The position numbers and the translations under genes were made by a program. Below the pieces are notes generated by a model that had not been told where the DNA came from, made no database searches, and worked only from the letters and a program-made list of their open reading frames with translations. From Bradyrhizobium paxllaeri (GTDB lineage Bacteria; Pseudomonadota; Alphaproteobacteria; Rhizobiales; Xanthobacteraceae): a stretch of 64,000 bases of DNA. Shown here one piece after another: positions 53,142-62,887 of this stretch. The stretch is taken from assembly GCF_001693515.2 (NCBI RefSeq), contig NZ_CP042968.1, positions 3,720,001-3,784,000 on the forward strand, written 5' to 3'. Positions within the stretch are counted from its first letter, which is position 1. Each line of letters begins with the position of its first letter.

Positions 53142-54110
53142 TCACCCCAGCGTCCTTCGCCAGAACGCCAGCATGTCCGCCTTGAACAGCTCGGCATCGC
53201 CGTCGCGGCTGCCGATGCGGGCGCCTTTGCGGCCGTAGCCGGCCTTCAGCGCATAGACCATCAGGTCGCGGTCGGTCAGCTGGCTGTCGGCGACGCCATG
53301 AAGCGGATGGATGAAGGCGCCGTCATTGGCGATGTAGATCGTCGGCGCGGCGGGGGAGACGGAAGCGTCGGGAACGTTCTCGATCGCAGTGCCGCGGTCA
53401 AAGCTGTGCTGCGCGCCGCCGATCAGCCGCATCGTCACTCTTCCGCCGGACAGGCGGATGGCCTGGCAGTGCCCCTGCACCTGCATCGGCGAGCACCATT
53501 CATCGGCATCGCCCATGATGACGCGGATCTCGGTCTCGTCGACGGATGGGTCGAGGAATTGGTGCCCGCTCCAGGGATAGGCGGCGAGCACGCTGCGAAA
53601 GCCGGCGCCGGCGCCGACCACCGCATCGGCAAAGCGGCGCGTCGCCGCCGTCAGCACGGCCGAGCCGCCGCGGCTGTGGCCCTGCGCGCCGATACGCGAT
53701 GTATCGATTTCGGGATGGGTTGCGAGCACTTTCCAGGCTGCGAGCACGTCATAGGCGCTGGCTGCGAATGAGAACTGGGTCTGGTTGGCGACGGTGGACG
53801 TCACGTCGCGCGCGCCAAACCCGTCGAGCACAAACGCCGCAAAGCCGTCATTGGACACGGTTTCGGCATGCGCCAGATGCGAGGGCGCTACGCCAAGGCT
53901 GCCCGGCACCACGATCACCAGCGGCCATTTTCCGTCGGCTTTCCGGCGATCCGAGGCCGGCAGGAACAGCTTGCCGTCGATGATCAGCTTCGGCAGGTCG
54001 GAGGCGTTGCTGATGACGTGGAAGTAATTGACTGGATTAGCTGTCGGAATTTCGAAATTCTGCCCTTTGGCGCCGTTGGCGAAGACAATGTCCTGATCGC
54101 GAAATCGCAA
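53142..54110 (-). CDS. Alpha/beta hydrolase (dienelactone hydrolase-like)
   Basis: 322 residues. Nucleophile motif G-H-S-R-G-G, an acidic residue in IMGDADEWC and a histidine in GGAQHSFD form the catalytic triad in the usual order. The oxyanion region is VVPGSLGVAPSH. No signal peptide. Related proteins hydrolyse esters or lactones; the substrate is unknown. Confidence 0.85.
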   Translation of the reverse strand: MRFRDQDIVFANGAKGQNFEIPTANPVNYFHVISNASDLPKLIIDGKLFLPASDRRKADGKWPLVIVVPGSLGVAPSHLAHAETVSNDGFAAFVLDGFGARDVTSTVANQTQFSFAASAYDVLAAWKVLATHPEIDTSRIGAQGHSRGGSAVLTAATRRFADAVVGAGAGFRSVLAAYPWSGHQFLDPSVDETEIRVIMGDADEWCSPMQVQGHCQAIRLSGGRVTMRLIGGAQHSFDRGTAIENVPDASVSPAAPTIYIANDGAFIHPLHGVADSQLTDRDLMVYALKAGYGRKGARIGSRDGDAELFKADMLAFWRRTLG

Positions 54111-54288
54111 AGTTACACTCCTCCTGCGGCTGCTCTTGGTGTGGTAGCCGTCGGGGATAGAGTAAAGCCCTGGTTGTTCCCGTCAAAGCAAATGTGCCCG
54201 GCGGTTTTGCGGCGGCTTGTTTCTCGATGTGAACGGGCAGCGACGCCGCACCATCTGCATGGTGGCGGGCACACCTGGTGCGCATGCG

Positions 54289-54981
54289 TCAGAGCACGCG
54301 GTAGCGAATCGCGAAGGCGTCGTGGACTTCGGTCTTCACCGCGTCGCCGTTGACGGGCACGATGCCGTCGGCCAGATGCCACGGCCCGAACTGTGGCTGA
54401 TACGAGGGGCTTGCCGGCAGCCGCAGCCGGAATGTGCTGTGGAGCTGACCCGGCAGGTTCAGCACCATCGTGCGCTCGGTGGTGCGATAATCGAGCGTCA
54501 CCGTGCCGCGCAAGATGCTGCGGCCGTCGGCGGCGGCGGCCAGCGCCTCCTGAATCTTGGCCAGTTTCTGGTTACGGTCGGTCAGCAATTCGATCTGGAT
54601 ATCGGCGGCGGTGGTCAGCGCCGCCTTCGGCAGGCGGATTTCGAATTCCACCGCAGGCTTTGCCGGATTGAGGCCGAGATAGGCCTGCGCCGCGTGCCTC
54701 ATGTCCGAGACCACGAAGGCGAGCAGGACCAGCACCGCGGAAGCCGCCAGCCCGTGCTTGATGAGGTCGTGGCGGCTGCGGTGGCCGCTGCGGAAATAGA
54801 CTGACAGCACGATCGCGACCGCCAGCGCCGCGGCGATGCCGGCCAGCGCTGACATCACGATGCCGAGGCCGCCATCGGGCCCATCGCTGAAGCCTGCGGC
54901 GTGGAGCAGGGAGCTCACGGAGTAGCCGGGCAGCTCGGCGGCGCGGCCGGCGCCGGTCAGGATCGGGGAGGTGATGTTCAT
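54289..54981 (-). CDS. Conserved membrane protein of unknown function
   Basis: 230 residues. Two membrane helices, at about 40-62 (GIVMSALAGIAAALAVAIVLSVYF) and 78-96 (GLAASAVLVLLAFVVSDM), precede a periplasmic-type beta-rich domain (VEFEIRLPKAALTTAADIQIELLTDRNQ; GTVTLDYRTTERTMVLNLPG). Divergent from the MAPEG gene. The family is not identified. Confidence 0.65.
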   Translation of the reverse strand: MNITSPILTGAGRAAELPGYSVSSLLHAAGFSDGPDGGLGIVMSALAGIAAALAVAIVLSVYFRSGHRSRHDLIKHGLAASAVLVLLAFVVSDMRHAAQAYLGLNPAKPAVEFEIRLPKAALTTAADIQIELLTDRNQKLAKIQEALAAAADGRSILRGTVTLDYRTTERTMVLNLPGQLHSTFRLRLPASPSYQPQFGPWHLADGIVPVNGDAVKTEVHDAFAIRYRVL

Positions 54982-55156
54982 CGCCAGCTCGCGGGGGTGC
55001 TTGAAGGCCGGTTTGTGATCAGAACTTTTGCAATTCTCGATAGTTGGTCGCCGGGGCTCTCCTTGCGGTTCAACGGAGCCCGTTAAGTGGATTTGTCAGG
55101 CGAGGGACGTCTCGTTATTGCTTTAGGGCCTCACACGGGCTTCGGGGGAGATTCTC

Positions 55157-55579
55157 ATGTCGGTTCAAATGGTTTTGCTGCCGGTCTTTGTCCTGATCGG
55201 GCTCACGTTCTTCCTGATGTTCTGGATGGTGACCGCCCGGACAAAGGCGGTGAAGGCGCGGGAAACCAGCCTGAAGGACATCGCGGCGGGGCAACCGAAA
55301 TATCCCTCGCGCGTCGCCCAGATCGGCAATTGCTTCTCGAACCAGTTCGAAGTACCGCTCCTGTTCTACATCCTGATCGCGCTGGCGCTGCCGCTGCGGC
55401 GGGCCGATCTCTTCATCGTGCTGATGTCCTGGGTGTTCGTGGTGACACGCTTTGCCCATGCCGGCATTTTCGTCACTTCCAACAACATCCAGCAGCGCAG
55501 CCTGGCGTGGTTCGCCGGTGCGCTGGTGCTGCTGGCGATGTGGATCTACTTCGCGCTGAAGCTCCTGCTTCTGATCTAG
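55157..55579 (+). CDS. MAPEG family membrane protein
   Basis: 140 residues with four membrane helices. The loop with RVAQIGNCFSNQFEVPLLFYILIAL (N-x-x-E-x-P core) is the signature of MAPEG proteins (membrane-associated eicosanoid and glutathione metabolism). GGGGGAG precedes the ATG. It sits 11 bases before rsmB and may share its transcript. Confidence 0.88.
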   Translation: MSVQMVLLPVFVLIGLTFFLMFWMVTARTKAVKARETSLKDIAAGQPKYPSRVAQIGNCFSNQFEVPLLFYILIALALPLRRADLFIVLMSWVFVVTRFAHAGIFVTSNNIQQRSLAWFAGALVLLAMWIYFALKLLLLI

Positions 55580-55589
55580 AAAGTCCTGA

Positions 55590-56888
55590 ATGACTCCCGC
55601 TGCCCGCCTGTCTGCTGCCATCGAACTGATCGACACCATCGACGCTGACCGCGTTCCCGCGGCCAAGGCGCTGAAGGAGTGGGGCACCGCGCATCGCTAT
55701 GCCGGCTCGGGCGACCGCGCCGCGATCTCCGGCCTGATCTGGGACGTGCTGCGCCGGCGCGCGTCGAGCGCCTGGCTGATGGATGCCGACACGCCGCGCG
55801 CCCGCGTGCTCGGCATGCTCAGGCTCGAGCGCGGCATGACCACCGAGGCGATCTCGGCGCTGTGCGACGGCGGCCGCTTCGCGCCGGAACCGCTGAGCGA
55901 GGCCGAACGATCCGCGCTCACCTCGCGCAGCCTCGACGGCGCGCCGCCGCACATCGCCGGCGACTATCCGGAATGGCTCGATCCGCATCTGGCAGCCGTG
56001 TTCGGCGACGGCCGCGTCGCGGAAGCCACCGCAATGGCGAGCCGCGCGCCGCTCGATCTGCGCGTCAACACGCTGAAGGCCAAGCGCGAAAAGGTGCTCG
56101 CTTCGCTGAGGCATCTCGGCGCTACGCCGACGCCATGGTCGCCGATCGGCCTGCGCATCGAACTCGGCGCCGACGCGCGCAATCCCGGCATCCACGCGGA
56201 AGAAGATTTCATCAAGGGCGCGATCGAGGTGCAGGACGAGGGCTCGCAGCTCGCCGCGCTGTTCTCGGCCGCCAAACCCGGCGAGCAGGTGATCGACCTC
56301 TGCGCCGGCGCTGGCGGCAAGACGCTGGCGCTCGCGGCGATGATGCAAGGCAAGGGCCGCCTGATCGCGACCGACCGCGACAAGCGCCAGCTCGCGCCGA
56401 TCTACGAGCGTCTCTCGCGCGCCGGCGTCCACAATGCCGAAATCCGCGCGCCGAAGGGCGACGCTGATCCATTGGCCGACATCAGGGCGTCAGCCGATCT
56501 CGTGCTGATCGACGCGCCCTGCACCGGCACCGGCACCTGGCGCCGCAATCCCGACGCCAAATGGCGCATGCGCCCCAGCGCGCTCGAGGTCCGCTTGAAG
56601 GACCAGGCCGAAGTGCTTGATCGCGCAGCCGCGATGGTGAAGCCCGGCGGCCGCATCGCGTATGTCACCTGTTCGGTGCTGCCGGCCGAAAACGGCGAGC
56701 AGGTGCGCGGCTTCGTGTCGCGACATCCGCAGTTTTCGATTCAGCCATTGAACGAGACGGCGAGCGTGCTCTGGGACAAGGCGGAAGATTTCGAGAAGGC
56801 TGCGCTAAAATCTGCAGAAGGCTGGCTGATGACGCCGCGGCGGACGGGCACGGATGGGTTTTTCGTGTCGGTGTTGAAGAAGCGATGA
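55590..56888 (+). CDS. rsmB: 16S rRNA (cytosine-C5) methyltransferase, RsmB type
   Basis: 432 residues. N-terminal helical NusB-like RNA-binding domain, then a SAM-binding fold: DLCAGAGGKTLALAAMM (motif I), DAPCTGTGTWRRNPD (motif IV with Cys), and YVTCSVLPAENGEQV (motif VI with the catalytic Cys). This Cys pair is typical of NOL1/NOP2/Sun enzymes. RsmB methylates C967 of 16S rRNA; other members of the family have other sites, so the exact target is inferred. Confidence 0.88.
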   Translation: MTPAARLSAAIELIDTIDADRVPAAKALKEWGTAHRYAGSGDRAAISGLIWDVLRRRASSAWLMDADTPRARVLGMLRLERGMTTEAISALCDGGRFAPEPLSEAERSALTSRSLDGAPPHIAGDYPEWLDPHLAAVFGDGRVAEATAMASRAPLDLRVNTLKAKREKVLASLRHLGATPTPWSPIGLRIELGADARNPGIHAEEDFIKGAIEVQDEGSQLAALFSAAKPGEQVIDLCAGAGGKTLALAAMMQGKGRLIATDRDKRQLAPIYERLSRAGVHNAEIRAPKGDADPLADIRASADLVLIDAPCTGTGTWRRNPDAKWRMRPSALEVRLKDQAEVLDRAAAMVKPGGRIAYVTCSVLPAENGEQVRGFVSRHPQFSIQPLNETASVLWDKAEDFEKAALKSAEGWLMTPRRTGTDGFFVSVLKKR

Positions 56889-56980
56889 TCGTAGGGTGGG
56901 CAGAGCGAAGCGTGCCCACCCTCCATCAACAGCATGTGTCGCGAAATGGTGGGCACGCTGCGCTCTGCCCACCCTACGAT
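56888..56980. repeat. Long inverted repeat directly after rsmB, family D
   Basis: Left arm begins ATCGTAGGGTGGGCAGAGCG and the right arm is its near-perfect reverse complement ending CCCACCCTACGAT. It begins at the last base of the rsmB stop codon. It can form a hairpin of about 30 pairs and may act as a terminator or message stabiliser. Similar GTAGGGTGGGCA elements occur widely in this group of bacteria. Confidence 0.85.
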
Positions 56981-57009
56981 TTCTGAGCAAGGCGTGAACG
57001 CTGATTCTG

Positions 57010-57088
57010 CGTCATTGCGAGCGAAGCGAAGCAATCCATGTCGCGGCATAACGGATAGGTGGATTGCTTCGCTGCGCTCGCAATGACG
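57010..57088. repeat. Palindromic intergenic repeat, family B copy 2
   Basis: Arms CGTCATTGCGAGCGAAGCGA and TCGCTGCGCTCGCAATGACG, with an AAGCAATCCA/TGGATTGCTT inner part. Second copy of the element at 50579-50654; together with the family D repeat it fills the gap between rsmB and the convergent cupin gene. Confidence 0.82.
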
Positions 57089-57099
57089 GTGAGAGAGCC

Positions 57100-57432
57100 T
57101 CAATCCACGATGAACAACTTCGCGCCCGTCCTGGTCGATGAGCGGTGCGCGGCGTCGCCGAAATCCGAGACCTGATAGCTCATGCCTGGCGTGAGCTTGA
57201 ACCTCCGCCCGTCGCGCAGTTCTGTATCGAGCTCACCCTCCAGCACGTAGAGCACATGCCCGCGGTCGCACCAGTGATCGGCGAGATAGCCCGGCGAATA
57301 CTCGACCATCCGCACGCGGAGATCGCCGATGTTGAGCGTGCGCCAGCGTGCTTCGCCGGTCTCTCCGGGATGCGTCGTCGCCGCGATCTGACTCCAGTCG
57401 GTGACGGTAAAGGGCAGGGTAGGAATTTTCAT
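57100..57432 (-). CDS. DHCW-motif cupin protein
   Basis: 110 residues. Small cupin barrel with the motif A-D-H-W-C-D-R-G-H-V-L-Y-V-L-E-G-E-L (metal-type residues H, E) and GMSYQVSDFGDAAHRS. The start MKIPTLPFTVTDWSQI is typical of this small group. No enzyme function has been assigned. Convergent with rsmB, with two repeats between them. Confidence 0.82.
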   Translation of the reverse strand: MKIPTLPFTVTDWSQIAATTHPGETGEARWRTLNIGDLRVRMVEYSPGYLADHWCDRGHVLYVLEGELDTELRDGRRFKLTPGMSYQVSDFGDAAHRSSTRTGAKLFIVD

Positions 57433-57467
57433 GCGGGGATGATCCTGAGAGAGGAGGGAGAGGTCTC

Positions 57468-57548
57468 GTCATTCCGGGATGGTGCGTTAGCACCAGACCC
57501 GGAATCTCGAGATTCCGGGTTCGATGCTTCGCATCGCCCCGGAATGAC
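57468..57548. repeat. Palindromic intergenic repeat, family A copy 2
   Basis: Same outer arms (GTCATTCCGGGATGG ... CCCCGGAATGAC) and same GGAATCTCGAGATTCC centre as the copy after guaB. The variable arms differ by compensating changes (GTGCGTTAGCAC here, GTCCGAAGGAC there), which suggests the fold is kept. Confidence 0.82.
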
Positions 57549-57556
57549 AGCTAACT

Positions 57557-57931
57557 CTAATGCGCCAGATGATTGGCCGAACCCTGCCTGATCTTTCCCC
57601 TCGCATCGAGCCGCAAATATTCGCAGATCTGCGCGCCGCGCTCATTCTGGTAAAACACGACCACGCTGTCCGGGCTGACATACGTGTCGATCAGATCGAA
57701 ATGCAGGTTGGGCAGCAACCGGAACGCCTTGCCCCAGTACATCCGCAAGCTCGCCTTGCCGCGCAGCGTGCCACTTTCTTCCAGGCCAAGCGCCTGGATC
57801 TTGTCCGAGGTCATTTCCGCGTCCTCGGCATAGAGCGCCAGGATGCGTTCGAGGTCGTGCGAGTTCCAGGCCGCGATCCATTCTCGGCCCAGCGCGGCCA
57901 TGTCTGGCGCTGCGTAGTGCTGGCTTTGCAT
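57557..57931 (-). CDS. NTF2-like (SnoaL-type) protein
   Basis: 124 residues. The start REWIAAWNSHDLERILALYAEDAEM and the strands LRGKASLRMYWGKAFRLLPNLHFDLIDTYVSPDSVVVFYQN are typical of the cone-shaped NTF2-like fold used by isomerases, hydrolases and binding proteins. The ATG chosen has GGAGGAA upstream; a longer reading starting 11 codons earlier lacks support. Function unknown. Confidence 0.8.
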   Translation of the reverse strand: MQSQHYAAPDMAALGREWIAAWNSHDLERILALYAEDAEMTSDKIQALGLEESGTLRGKASLRMYWGKAFRLLPNLHFDLIDTYVSPDSVVVFYQNERGAQICEYLRLDARGKIRQGSANHLAH

Positions 57932-58102
57932 GGTTTCCTCCATTCCGCGATTTGCATTGTGCAAATCGTCCCGACCGGCCCTTAGCGGAACAAATTAGGT
58001 CAATAATACTGACCTATAGCGATTTGTCCATCCCCGTAGAAGCATGTGGGCCAAAGCCTTGCCGCAGTTGCGAGGCCGCCCCCTGTCGCGTATCTGCTTG
58101 CC

Positions 58103-59701
58103 ATGACAGCCGCACAAAAAGCCCGCGAGTCGTCGACGCCTTCAGTGGCCTCGGCGCATGACAAGATTCTGATTGTCGACTTCGGCAGTCAGGTGACGCA
58201 ACTGATCGCCCGCCGGGTGCGGGAAGAAGGCGTCTATTCCGAAATCGTGCCGTTCCAGAAGGCCGAAGCTGCCTTCAACGAGATGAAGCCGAAAGCGGTG
58301 ATCCTCTCCGGCGGTCCGGCCTCCGTGCTCGACGACAATGCGCCGGCGGCGCCGATGCCGATCCTGACGGCCGGCGTGCCGGTGCTCGGCATCTGCTACG
58401 GCGAGCAGACCATGGCCCAGCAGCTCGGCGGCACCGTCGAGGGCGGGCATCACCGCGAATTCGGCCGCGCCACCATCGAGGTCACCGACGACTGCGCGCT
58501 GTTCGACGGCGTCTGGCAGAAGGGCGGGCGTTACGACGTCTGGATGAGCCACGGCGACCGTGTCACCACGCTGCCTGACGGTTTTCGCGCCGTGGCGCGG
58601 GCAACCGGCTCGCCGATCTCGGTGATCGCGGACGACAAGCGCAAATTCTACGCCATGCAGTTCCACCCCGAAGTGGCGCACACGCCCGACGGCGCAAAAT
58701 TGCTGCGCAATTTCGTCCGCAAGGTCGCAGGCTTCACCGGCGACTGGACCATGCGCGCCTTCCGCGAGGAGGCGATCGAGAAGATCCGCGCCCAGGTTGG
58801 CAAGGGCAGGGTGATCTGCGGCCTCTCCGGCGGCGTCGATTCCGCGGTCGCCGCCGTGCTGATCCATGAAGCGATCGGCGACCAGCTCACCTGCGTCTTC
58901 GTCGACCACGGCCTGTTGCGGCTGAAGGAAGCCGAGACCGTCGTCGACCTGTTCCGCCATCACTACAACATCCCGCTCGTGCATGTTGACGCATCGAAGC
59001 AATTCCTCGGCGAGCTCGAAGGCGTCACCGATCCCGAGGTGAAGCGCAAGACCATCGGCCGCCTCTTCATCGACGTGTTCGAGCAGGAAGCCAAGAAGAT
59101 CGGCGGCGCCGAATTCCTGGCGCAGGGCACGCTCTACCCTGATGTGATCGAGAGCGTCTCCTTCACCGGCGGCCCCTCGGTGACCATCAAGTCGCACCAC
59201 AATGTCGGCGGCCTTCCTGATCGCATGAACATGAAGCTGGTCGAACCCTTGCGCGAACTGTTCAAGGACGAAGTCCGCGTGCTCGGCCGCGAACTCGGCC
59301 TCCCCGAAATCTTCGTCGGCCGCCACCCGTTCCCAGGCCCCGGCCTCGCCATCCGCTGTCCCGGCGACATCACCAAGGAAAAACTCGACATCCTCCGCAA
59401 CGCGGACGCCGTCTATATCGACCAGATCAGGAAGCACGGCCTCTACGACCAGATCTGGCAGGCCTTTGCCGTGCTGCTGCCGGTGAAGACTGTCGGCGTG
59501 ATGGGCGACGGGCGGACGTATGAATACGTCGTCGGCCTGCGCGCGGTGACCTCCACCGACGGCATGACCGCCGACTTCTATTCCTTCGACATGAAATTCC
59601 TCGGCGAAACCGCGACGCGGATTATCAACGAGGTGAAGGGCGTGAACCGGGTGGTGTACGACGTAACGAGCAAGCCGCCGGGGACGATTGAGTGGGAGTA
59701 G
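58103..59701 (+). CDS. guaA: GMP synthase (glutamine-hydrolysing)
   Basis: 532 residues. XMP + ATP + glutamine gives GMP. N-terminal class I glutamine amidotransferase: Cys98 in GICYGEQ, His and Glu in QFHPEV. ATP pyrophosphatase domain with P-loop SGGVDS (about 242-247). C-terminal dimer domain ending KPPGTIEWE, the family's invariant end. The ATG chosen begins MTAAQKARE; readings that begin up to 19 codons earlier lack support. Works directly after guaB in the pathway. Confidence 0.97.
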   Translation: MTAAQKARESSTPSVASAHDKILIVDFGSQVTQLIARRVREEGVYSEIVPFQKAEAAFNEMKPKAVILSGGPASVLDDNAPAAPMPILTAGVPVLGICYGEQTMAQQLGGTVEGGHHREFGRATIEVTDDCALFDGVWQKGGRYDVWMSHGDRVTTLPDGFRAVARATGSPISVIADDKRKFYAMQFHPEVAHTPDGAKLLRNFVRKVAGFTGDWTMRAFREEAIEKIRAQVGKGRVICGLSGGVDSAVAAVLIHEAIGDQLTCVFVDHGLLRLKEAETVVDLFRHHYNIPLVHVDASKQFLGELEGVTDPEVKRKTIGRLFIDVFEQEAKKIGGAEFLAQGTLYPDVIESVSFTGGPSVTIKSHHNVGGLPDRMNMKLVEPLRELFKDEVRVLGRELGLPEIFVGRHPFPGPGLAIRCPGDITKEKLDILRNADAVYIDQIRKHGLYDQIWQAFAVLLPVKTVGVMGDGRTYEYVVGLRAVTSTDGMTADFYSFDMKFLGETATRIINEVKGVNRVVYDVTSKPPGTIEWE

Positions 59702-59745
59702 GGCAAGCATCTCCGGATTAATTGCCGGGATCGCGCGAGAGGGCC

Positions 59746-60645
59746 TTGGGATTTGGAGTCTTCATCCATCGATCCGATTCCATCTACGAGGACAGCCCGG
59801 CTGAACAATACCAATTCCCGCGCCAATACTTGCGTCGCGTTGAAGCCTGTATCGGCGACTGGATAATCTACTACGAGCCAAGCAAGGTCGCCGACACGCG
59901 CGGCTACTTTGCCATTGCGAGGGTTCGACACGTTATTCCCGATCCAAGTTCTCCAGAGATGTATCTCGCGTTGATAGAGCCGGGAAGTTATCTCGACTTT
60001 GCTAATCCGGTTCCTTTCAACGGAGCGACGGGACCAATTGAGCGGGGTGTCCTAAACGATCAGGGACGGATTTCGGGGCGCGCTCAATCAGCGGTCCGTC
60101 CAATCTCTCCCGAAGATTTTAAGAGCATAGTCGAACTCGGATTCGAGGAAAGGACACCTCTGTTGCCTCGGTTCGACAATGAAATGCCGCTGCAGGGCCT
60201 TGACGAGGAGCAGACACCCTTCAGGTTCGACCAACAGCGCGACCGCATTAGTGTCACGATGTCGAGGATCTTGCGTGATCGCGTCTTCCGTCGCGTTGTA
60301 TTGCGTGCCTATGACGAGCGCTGCGCTATCACAGGGCTGAAACTCATCAACGGAAGAGGTCGGGCAGAAGTCGCGGCCGCACATATCCGACCTGTGGAAG
60401 CAAGCGGCCCAGATATTGTCAGCAATGGGATAGCCCTTTCCGGCACTGCGCATTGGATGTTTGATCGTGGCCTTATTAGCTTGGCCGACGACCTAGCGAT
60501 ACTTATCTCGCGACAGACAAATGATCTTCAGGGAATACGATCAATCATCAACAAGTCCGGTCGTGCGCTTGCGCCTACTCGAATGTCTGATCGCCCGCAC
60601 CCGCATTTCTTAAAATGGCACCGAGAGTATTGCTTCAAGCAATAA
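59746..60645 (+). CDS. HNH endonuclease family protein
   Basis: 299 residues from the TTG chosen (GAGAGGG just upstream; homologues start at GFGVFIHRSDSIYEDSP). The N-terminal half is a nucleic-acid-binding-like domain (QYLRRVEACIGDWIIYYEP). The C-terminal HNH motif: YDERCAITG, AAHIRPVEASGPD, NGIALSGTAHWMFDRGLI. Related genes, often near housekeeping genes, are assumed to be restriction-type nucleases; no methylase partner lies beside it. Confidence 0.82.
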   Translation: MGFGVFIHRSDSIYEDSPAEQYQFPRQYLRRVEACIGDWIIYYEPSKVADTRGYFAIARVRHVIPDPSSPEMYLALIEPGSYLDFANPVPFNGATGPIERGVLNDQGRISGRAQSAVRPISPEDFKSIVELGFEERTPLLPRFDNEMPLQGLDEEQTPFRFDQQRDRISVTMSRILRDRVFRRVVLRAYDERCAITGLKLINGRGRAEVAAAHIRPVEASGPDIVSNGIALSGTAHWMFDRGLISLADDLAILISRQTNDLQGIRSIINKSGRALAPTRMSDRPHPHFLKWHREYCFKQ

Positions 60646-60722
60646 CCGTAAGGTGGATTAGCTGCAGGCTGCACGGTCTCCGTCGTGCGCTGAGGCTGGA
60701 CCACAACAGATGCCGCAATCCG

Positions 60723-61127
60723 TTACACACCACGAAACGGATTGGCGATGCGTAAGCCCTCGTCGAGCTTCATGCCATGCTGCATGTCCTCCGACCAAAG
60801 CGTGTCGCAACCGGCCTCCAGGGCCGAGGCGGCGATCATCGAGTCATAAATTGAAAGGCCGTATCGTTCGGCGATACGGAGTCCGGCGTCGTGGGTCTCG
60901 ACGGTGATGGGATGAACCGTCAGCAGGCCACGCAACGTGTTCAGCAATGCATGGGTCTCGTCCCAGGACATCTGCATTTTCCGGCGCGCCACGTTGGCAA
61001 GTTCGTTCAGAACTTGCACGCTGATTGAGCCGCCGCCAGCAATGATCGCTTCCGCCCGATCGGCCTTCGCAGCGTCGCCGGACACGAGGTAGACGAGGAC
61101 GTTGGTATCGAAAAAACTAACGGGCAT
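60723..61127 (-). CDS. vapC: PIN-domain toxin, VapC type
   Basis: 134 residues. Acidic metal-binding residues in order: FFDTNVLVY (D7), VLNELANV (E), IYDSMIAASA (D), and SEDM near the end. PIN toxins are Mg-dependent RNases that block translation. It overlaps the antitoxin gene by 11 bases and is read from the same message. Confidence 0.92.
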   Translation of the reverse strand: MPVSFFDTNVLVYLVSGDAAKADRAEAIIAGGGSISVQVLNELANVARRKMQMSWDETHALLNTLRGLLTVHPITVETHDAGLRIAERYGLSIYDSMIAASALEAGCDTLWSEDMQHGMKLDEGLRIANPFRGV

Positions 61128-61347
61128 TCGCCTCGTCCCTGTCGAACTTGAAATCGGCAGGGAGGCGGCCGCGGAATGCGCGCAGGCGTTTCAACAGCTC
61201 GTCGCGCCCGGGCTTGCGCGCCACCCCGAACTGTCGCCTGTCGGCGACGTGGATTTCGATCTCATCGCCTTCCTTGAGTCCGAGCGCTTCGACCACCACG
61301 GCGGGAAGGCGAACCGCGAGGCTGTTCCCCCATTTTGCGACCTGCAT
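61117..61347 (-). CDS. vapB: AbrB-type antitoxin, VapB
   Basis: 76 residues. SpoVT/AbrB swapped-hairpin DNA-binding domain: MQVAKWGNSLAVRLPAVVVEALGLKEGDEIEIHV. The C-terminal half (ELLKRLRAFRGRLPADFKFDRDEANA) is the toxin-binding tail. GGAGGG precedes the ATG. It probably represses its own operon through the palindrome just upstream. Confidence 0.92.
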   Translation of the reverse strand: MQVAKWGNSLAVRLPAVVVEALGLKEGDEIEIHVADRRQFGVARKPGRDELLKRLRAFRGRLPADFKFDRDEANAR

Positions 61348-61363
61348 GCCTAAGCCCTCCGTG

Positions 61364-61408
61364 GATATACACAGTGTACAATGTATATCTACAGTCAGCG
61401 AAGGTCAA
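61364..61408 (-). promoter_or_regulatory. VapBC promoter and operator
   Basis: Inverted repeat GATATACA-(10)-TGTATATC (61364-61389) with TGTACA in its centre. On the minus strand TTGACC (61403-61408) is followed after 17 bases by TACATT as a -10 box, so the operator covers the -10 region. This is the usual design for autorepression in VapBC systems. Confidence 0.65.
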
Positions 61409-61484
61409 GCAGGCGGAAACGCGGGATGTGCAGCGCGTGACCGCATGATACGACGTCGGCATCGCCGTTTTGGAGTGAGGCTTG

Positions 61485-62744
61485 ATGTCTGTCGTGACCG
61501 CCCCTAGCCAATCCACCCCGACCGCCGCCGAGACCGATCCGCAAACGTTGGGCTGGATGCAAGGCTTCCCGCCGCCGCCGGACAAACTCATCACTTTCCC
61601 TAACGGCTCGTTCCGCAGCTTCCCCGAACTGCGCTGGGCGTGGAGCAATATCCGCCAGTTGGTGCCGACGGTGAATGTCTGGCGCGGGGCAGGGCCCACG
61701 TCGGTGCTGCCGCGGGAGGACCACGATATCGGCGCGTCCGCGTCGGTCACGATGGACGGTCGTCCCATGACGTTTGCCCGCATGCTCGAGGAGACCTATG
61801 CCGACGGCATCGCCGTGCTGCACCGGGGCAAGCTGATCTACGAGCGCTATTTCGGCGCGCTGAAGCCGCACAAGCCGCATATTGCGATGTCGGTGACGAA
61901 ATCGTTCACCGGCACGCTGGCCGGCATTCTGATCGCGGAAGGCAGGATCGATCCGCAGGCGCCGGTCACGGACTATGTGCCGGAGCTGAAGGCCAGCGCG
62001 TTCGGCGACGCACGCGTGCACGAGGCGATGGATATGACCACGGGACTCGAATACACCGAGGTCTACACCGACAAGAGTTCCGGCGTATTTGGGCTCAGGC
62101 GCGCGAACGGCATGGCGCCGATCGAGCCGGGCTATGAGGGCGCGACCAACATTTTCGATTTCCTGTGCGCGCAGAAGAAGCAGGGCGAGCACGGCAAGGC
62201 GTTTGCCTACAAGACCGTCAATTCCGACGTGCTGGCCTGGATCTGCCGGCGGGCGAGCGGGATGACGCTGTCCGATCTACTGTCGGAGCGCATCTGGATT
62301 CCGATGGGCGCGGAAGAGGACGCGCATTATCACGTCGACCGCATCGGCACCGAAAGCGGCGGCGGCGGCCTTTCGACGACGCTGCGCGATCTCGCCCGCT
62401 TCGGCGAGACGATCCGCAATCACGGCCGCTTCAACGGCCGCCAGATCGTGCCGTCTCAAGTCGTCGAGGACATCGCGCACGGCGGCGATCCCTTGAAATT
62501 CAAGCCGGCCGGCTACACCACGTTGCCCGGCGCCTCGTACCGCAATCAATGGTGGATCACGCACAATGCACACGGCGCCTATATGGCGCGCGGCGTTCAC
62601 GGGCAGGGCATCTATATCGATCCGAAGGCCGAGATGGTGATCGCACGTTATGCCTCGCATCCGGCCGCCGGAAACGCCGCCAACGATCCCGTGACGCTGC
62701 CGGCTTACATGGCGCTGGCAAAGGATTTGATGGCGGGCGGCTGA
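61485..62744 (+). CDS. Serine hydrolase, class C beta-lactamase-like
   Basis: 419 residues. Active-site S136-V-T-K139 (S-x-x-K), Tyr in YKTVNSD (Y-x-N-like site), and HGQGIYID near the end in place of K-T-G. The group includes 6-aminohexanoate-dimer hydrolase (NylB-like) and esterases. No signal peptide, so cytoplasmic. The ATG with GGAG upstream is preferred to the TTG one codon before. Real substrate unknown. Confidence 0.88.
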   Translation: MSVVTAPSQSTPTAAETDPQTLGWMQGFPPPPDKLITFPNGSFRSFPELRWAWSNIRQLVPTVNVWRGAGPTSVLPREDHDIGASASVTMDGRPMTFARMLEETYADGIAVLHRGKLIYERYFGALKPHKPHIAMSVTKSFTGTLAGILIAEGRIDPQAPVTDYVPELKASAFGDARVHEAMDMTTGLEYTEVYTDKSSGVFGLRRANGMAPIEPGYEGATNIFDFLCAQKKQGEHGKAFAYKTVNSDVLAWICRRASGMTLSDLLSERIWIPMGAEEDAHYHVDRIGTESGGGGLSTTLRDLARFGETIRNHGRFNGRQIVPSQVVEDIAHGGDPLKFKPAGYTTLPGASYRNQWWITHNAHGAYMARGVHGQGIYIDPKAEMVIARYASHPAAGNAANDPVTLPAYMALAKDLMAGG

Positions 62745-62887
62745 CGCCGTCGCCAGATAGCTGATCGAGGGACGGGCTACGCTTTCGTTAACTCGCTCCA
62801 CGGACTGATGATCGCGGTGGCACGTTTGTTCAACGCGAAAACTCACACATGCGCTAGTTTTCCTCCCCACCCAAGGGAGGAAAACCA

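Noticed and set aside
53040..53771. Plus-strand open frame of 243 codons opposite the alpha/beta hydrolase
   Set aside because: Begins in an intergenic repeat and is antisense to a gene with an intact catalytic triad.
58142..59710. Minus-strand open frame of 522 codons opposite guaA
   Set aside because: Antisense to a certain gene, composition typical of a shadow frame.
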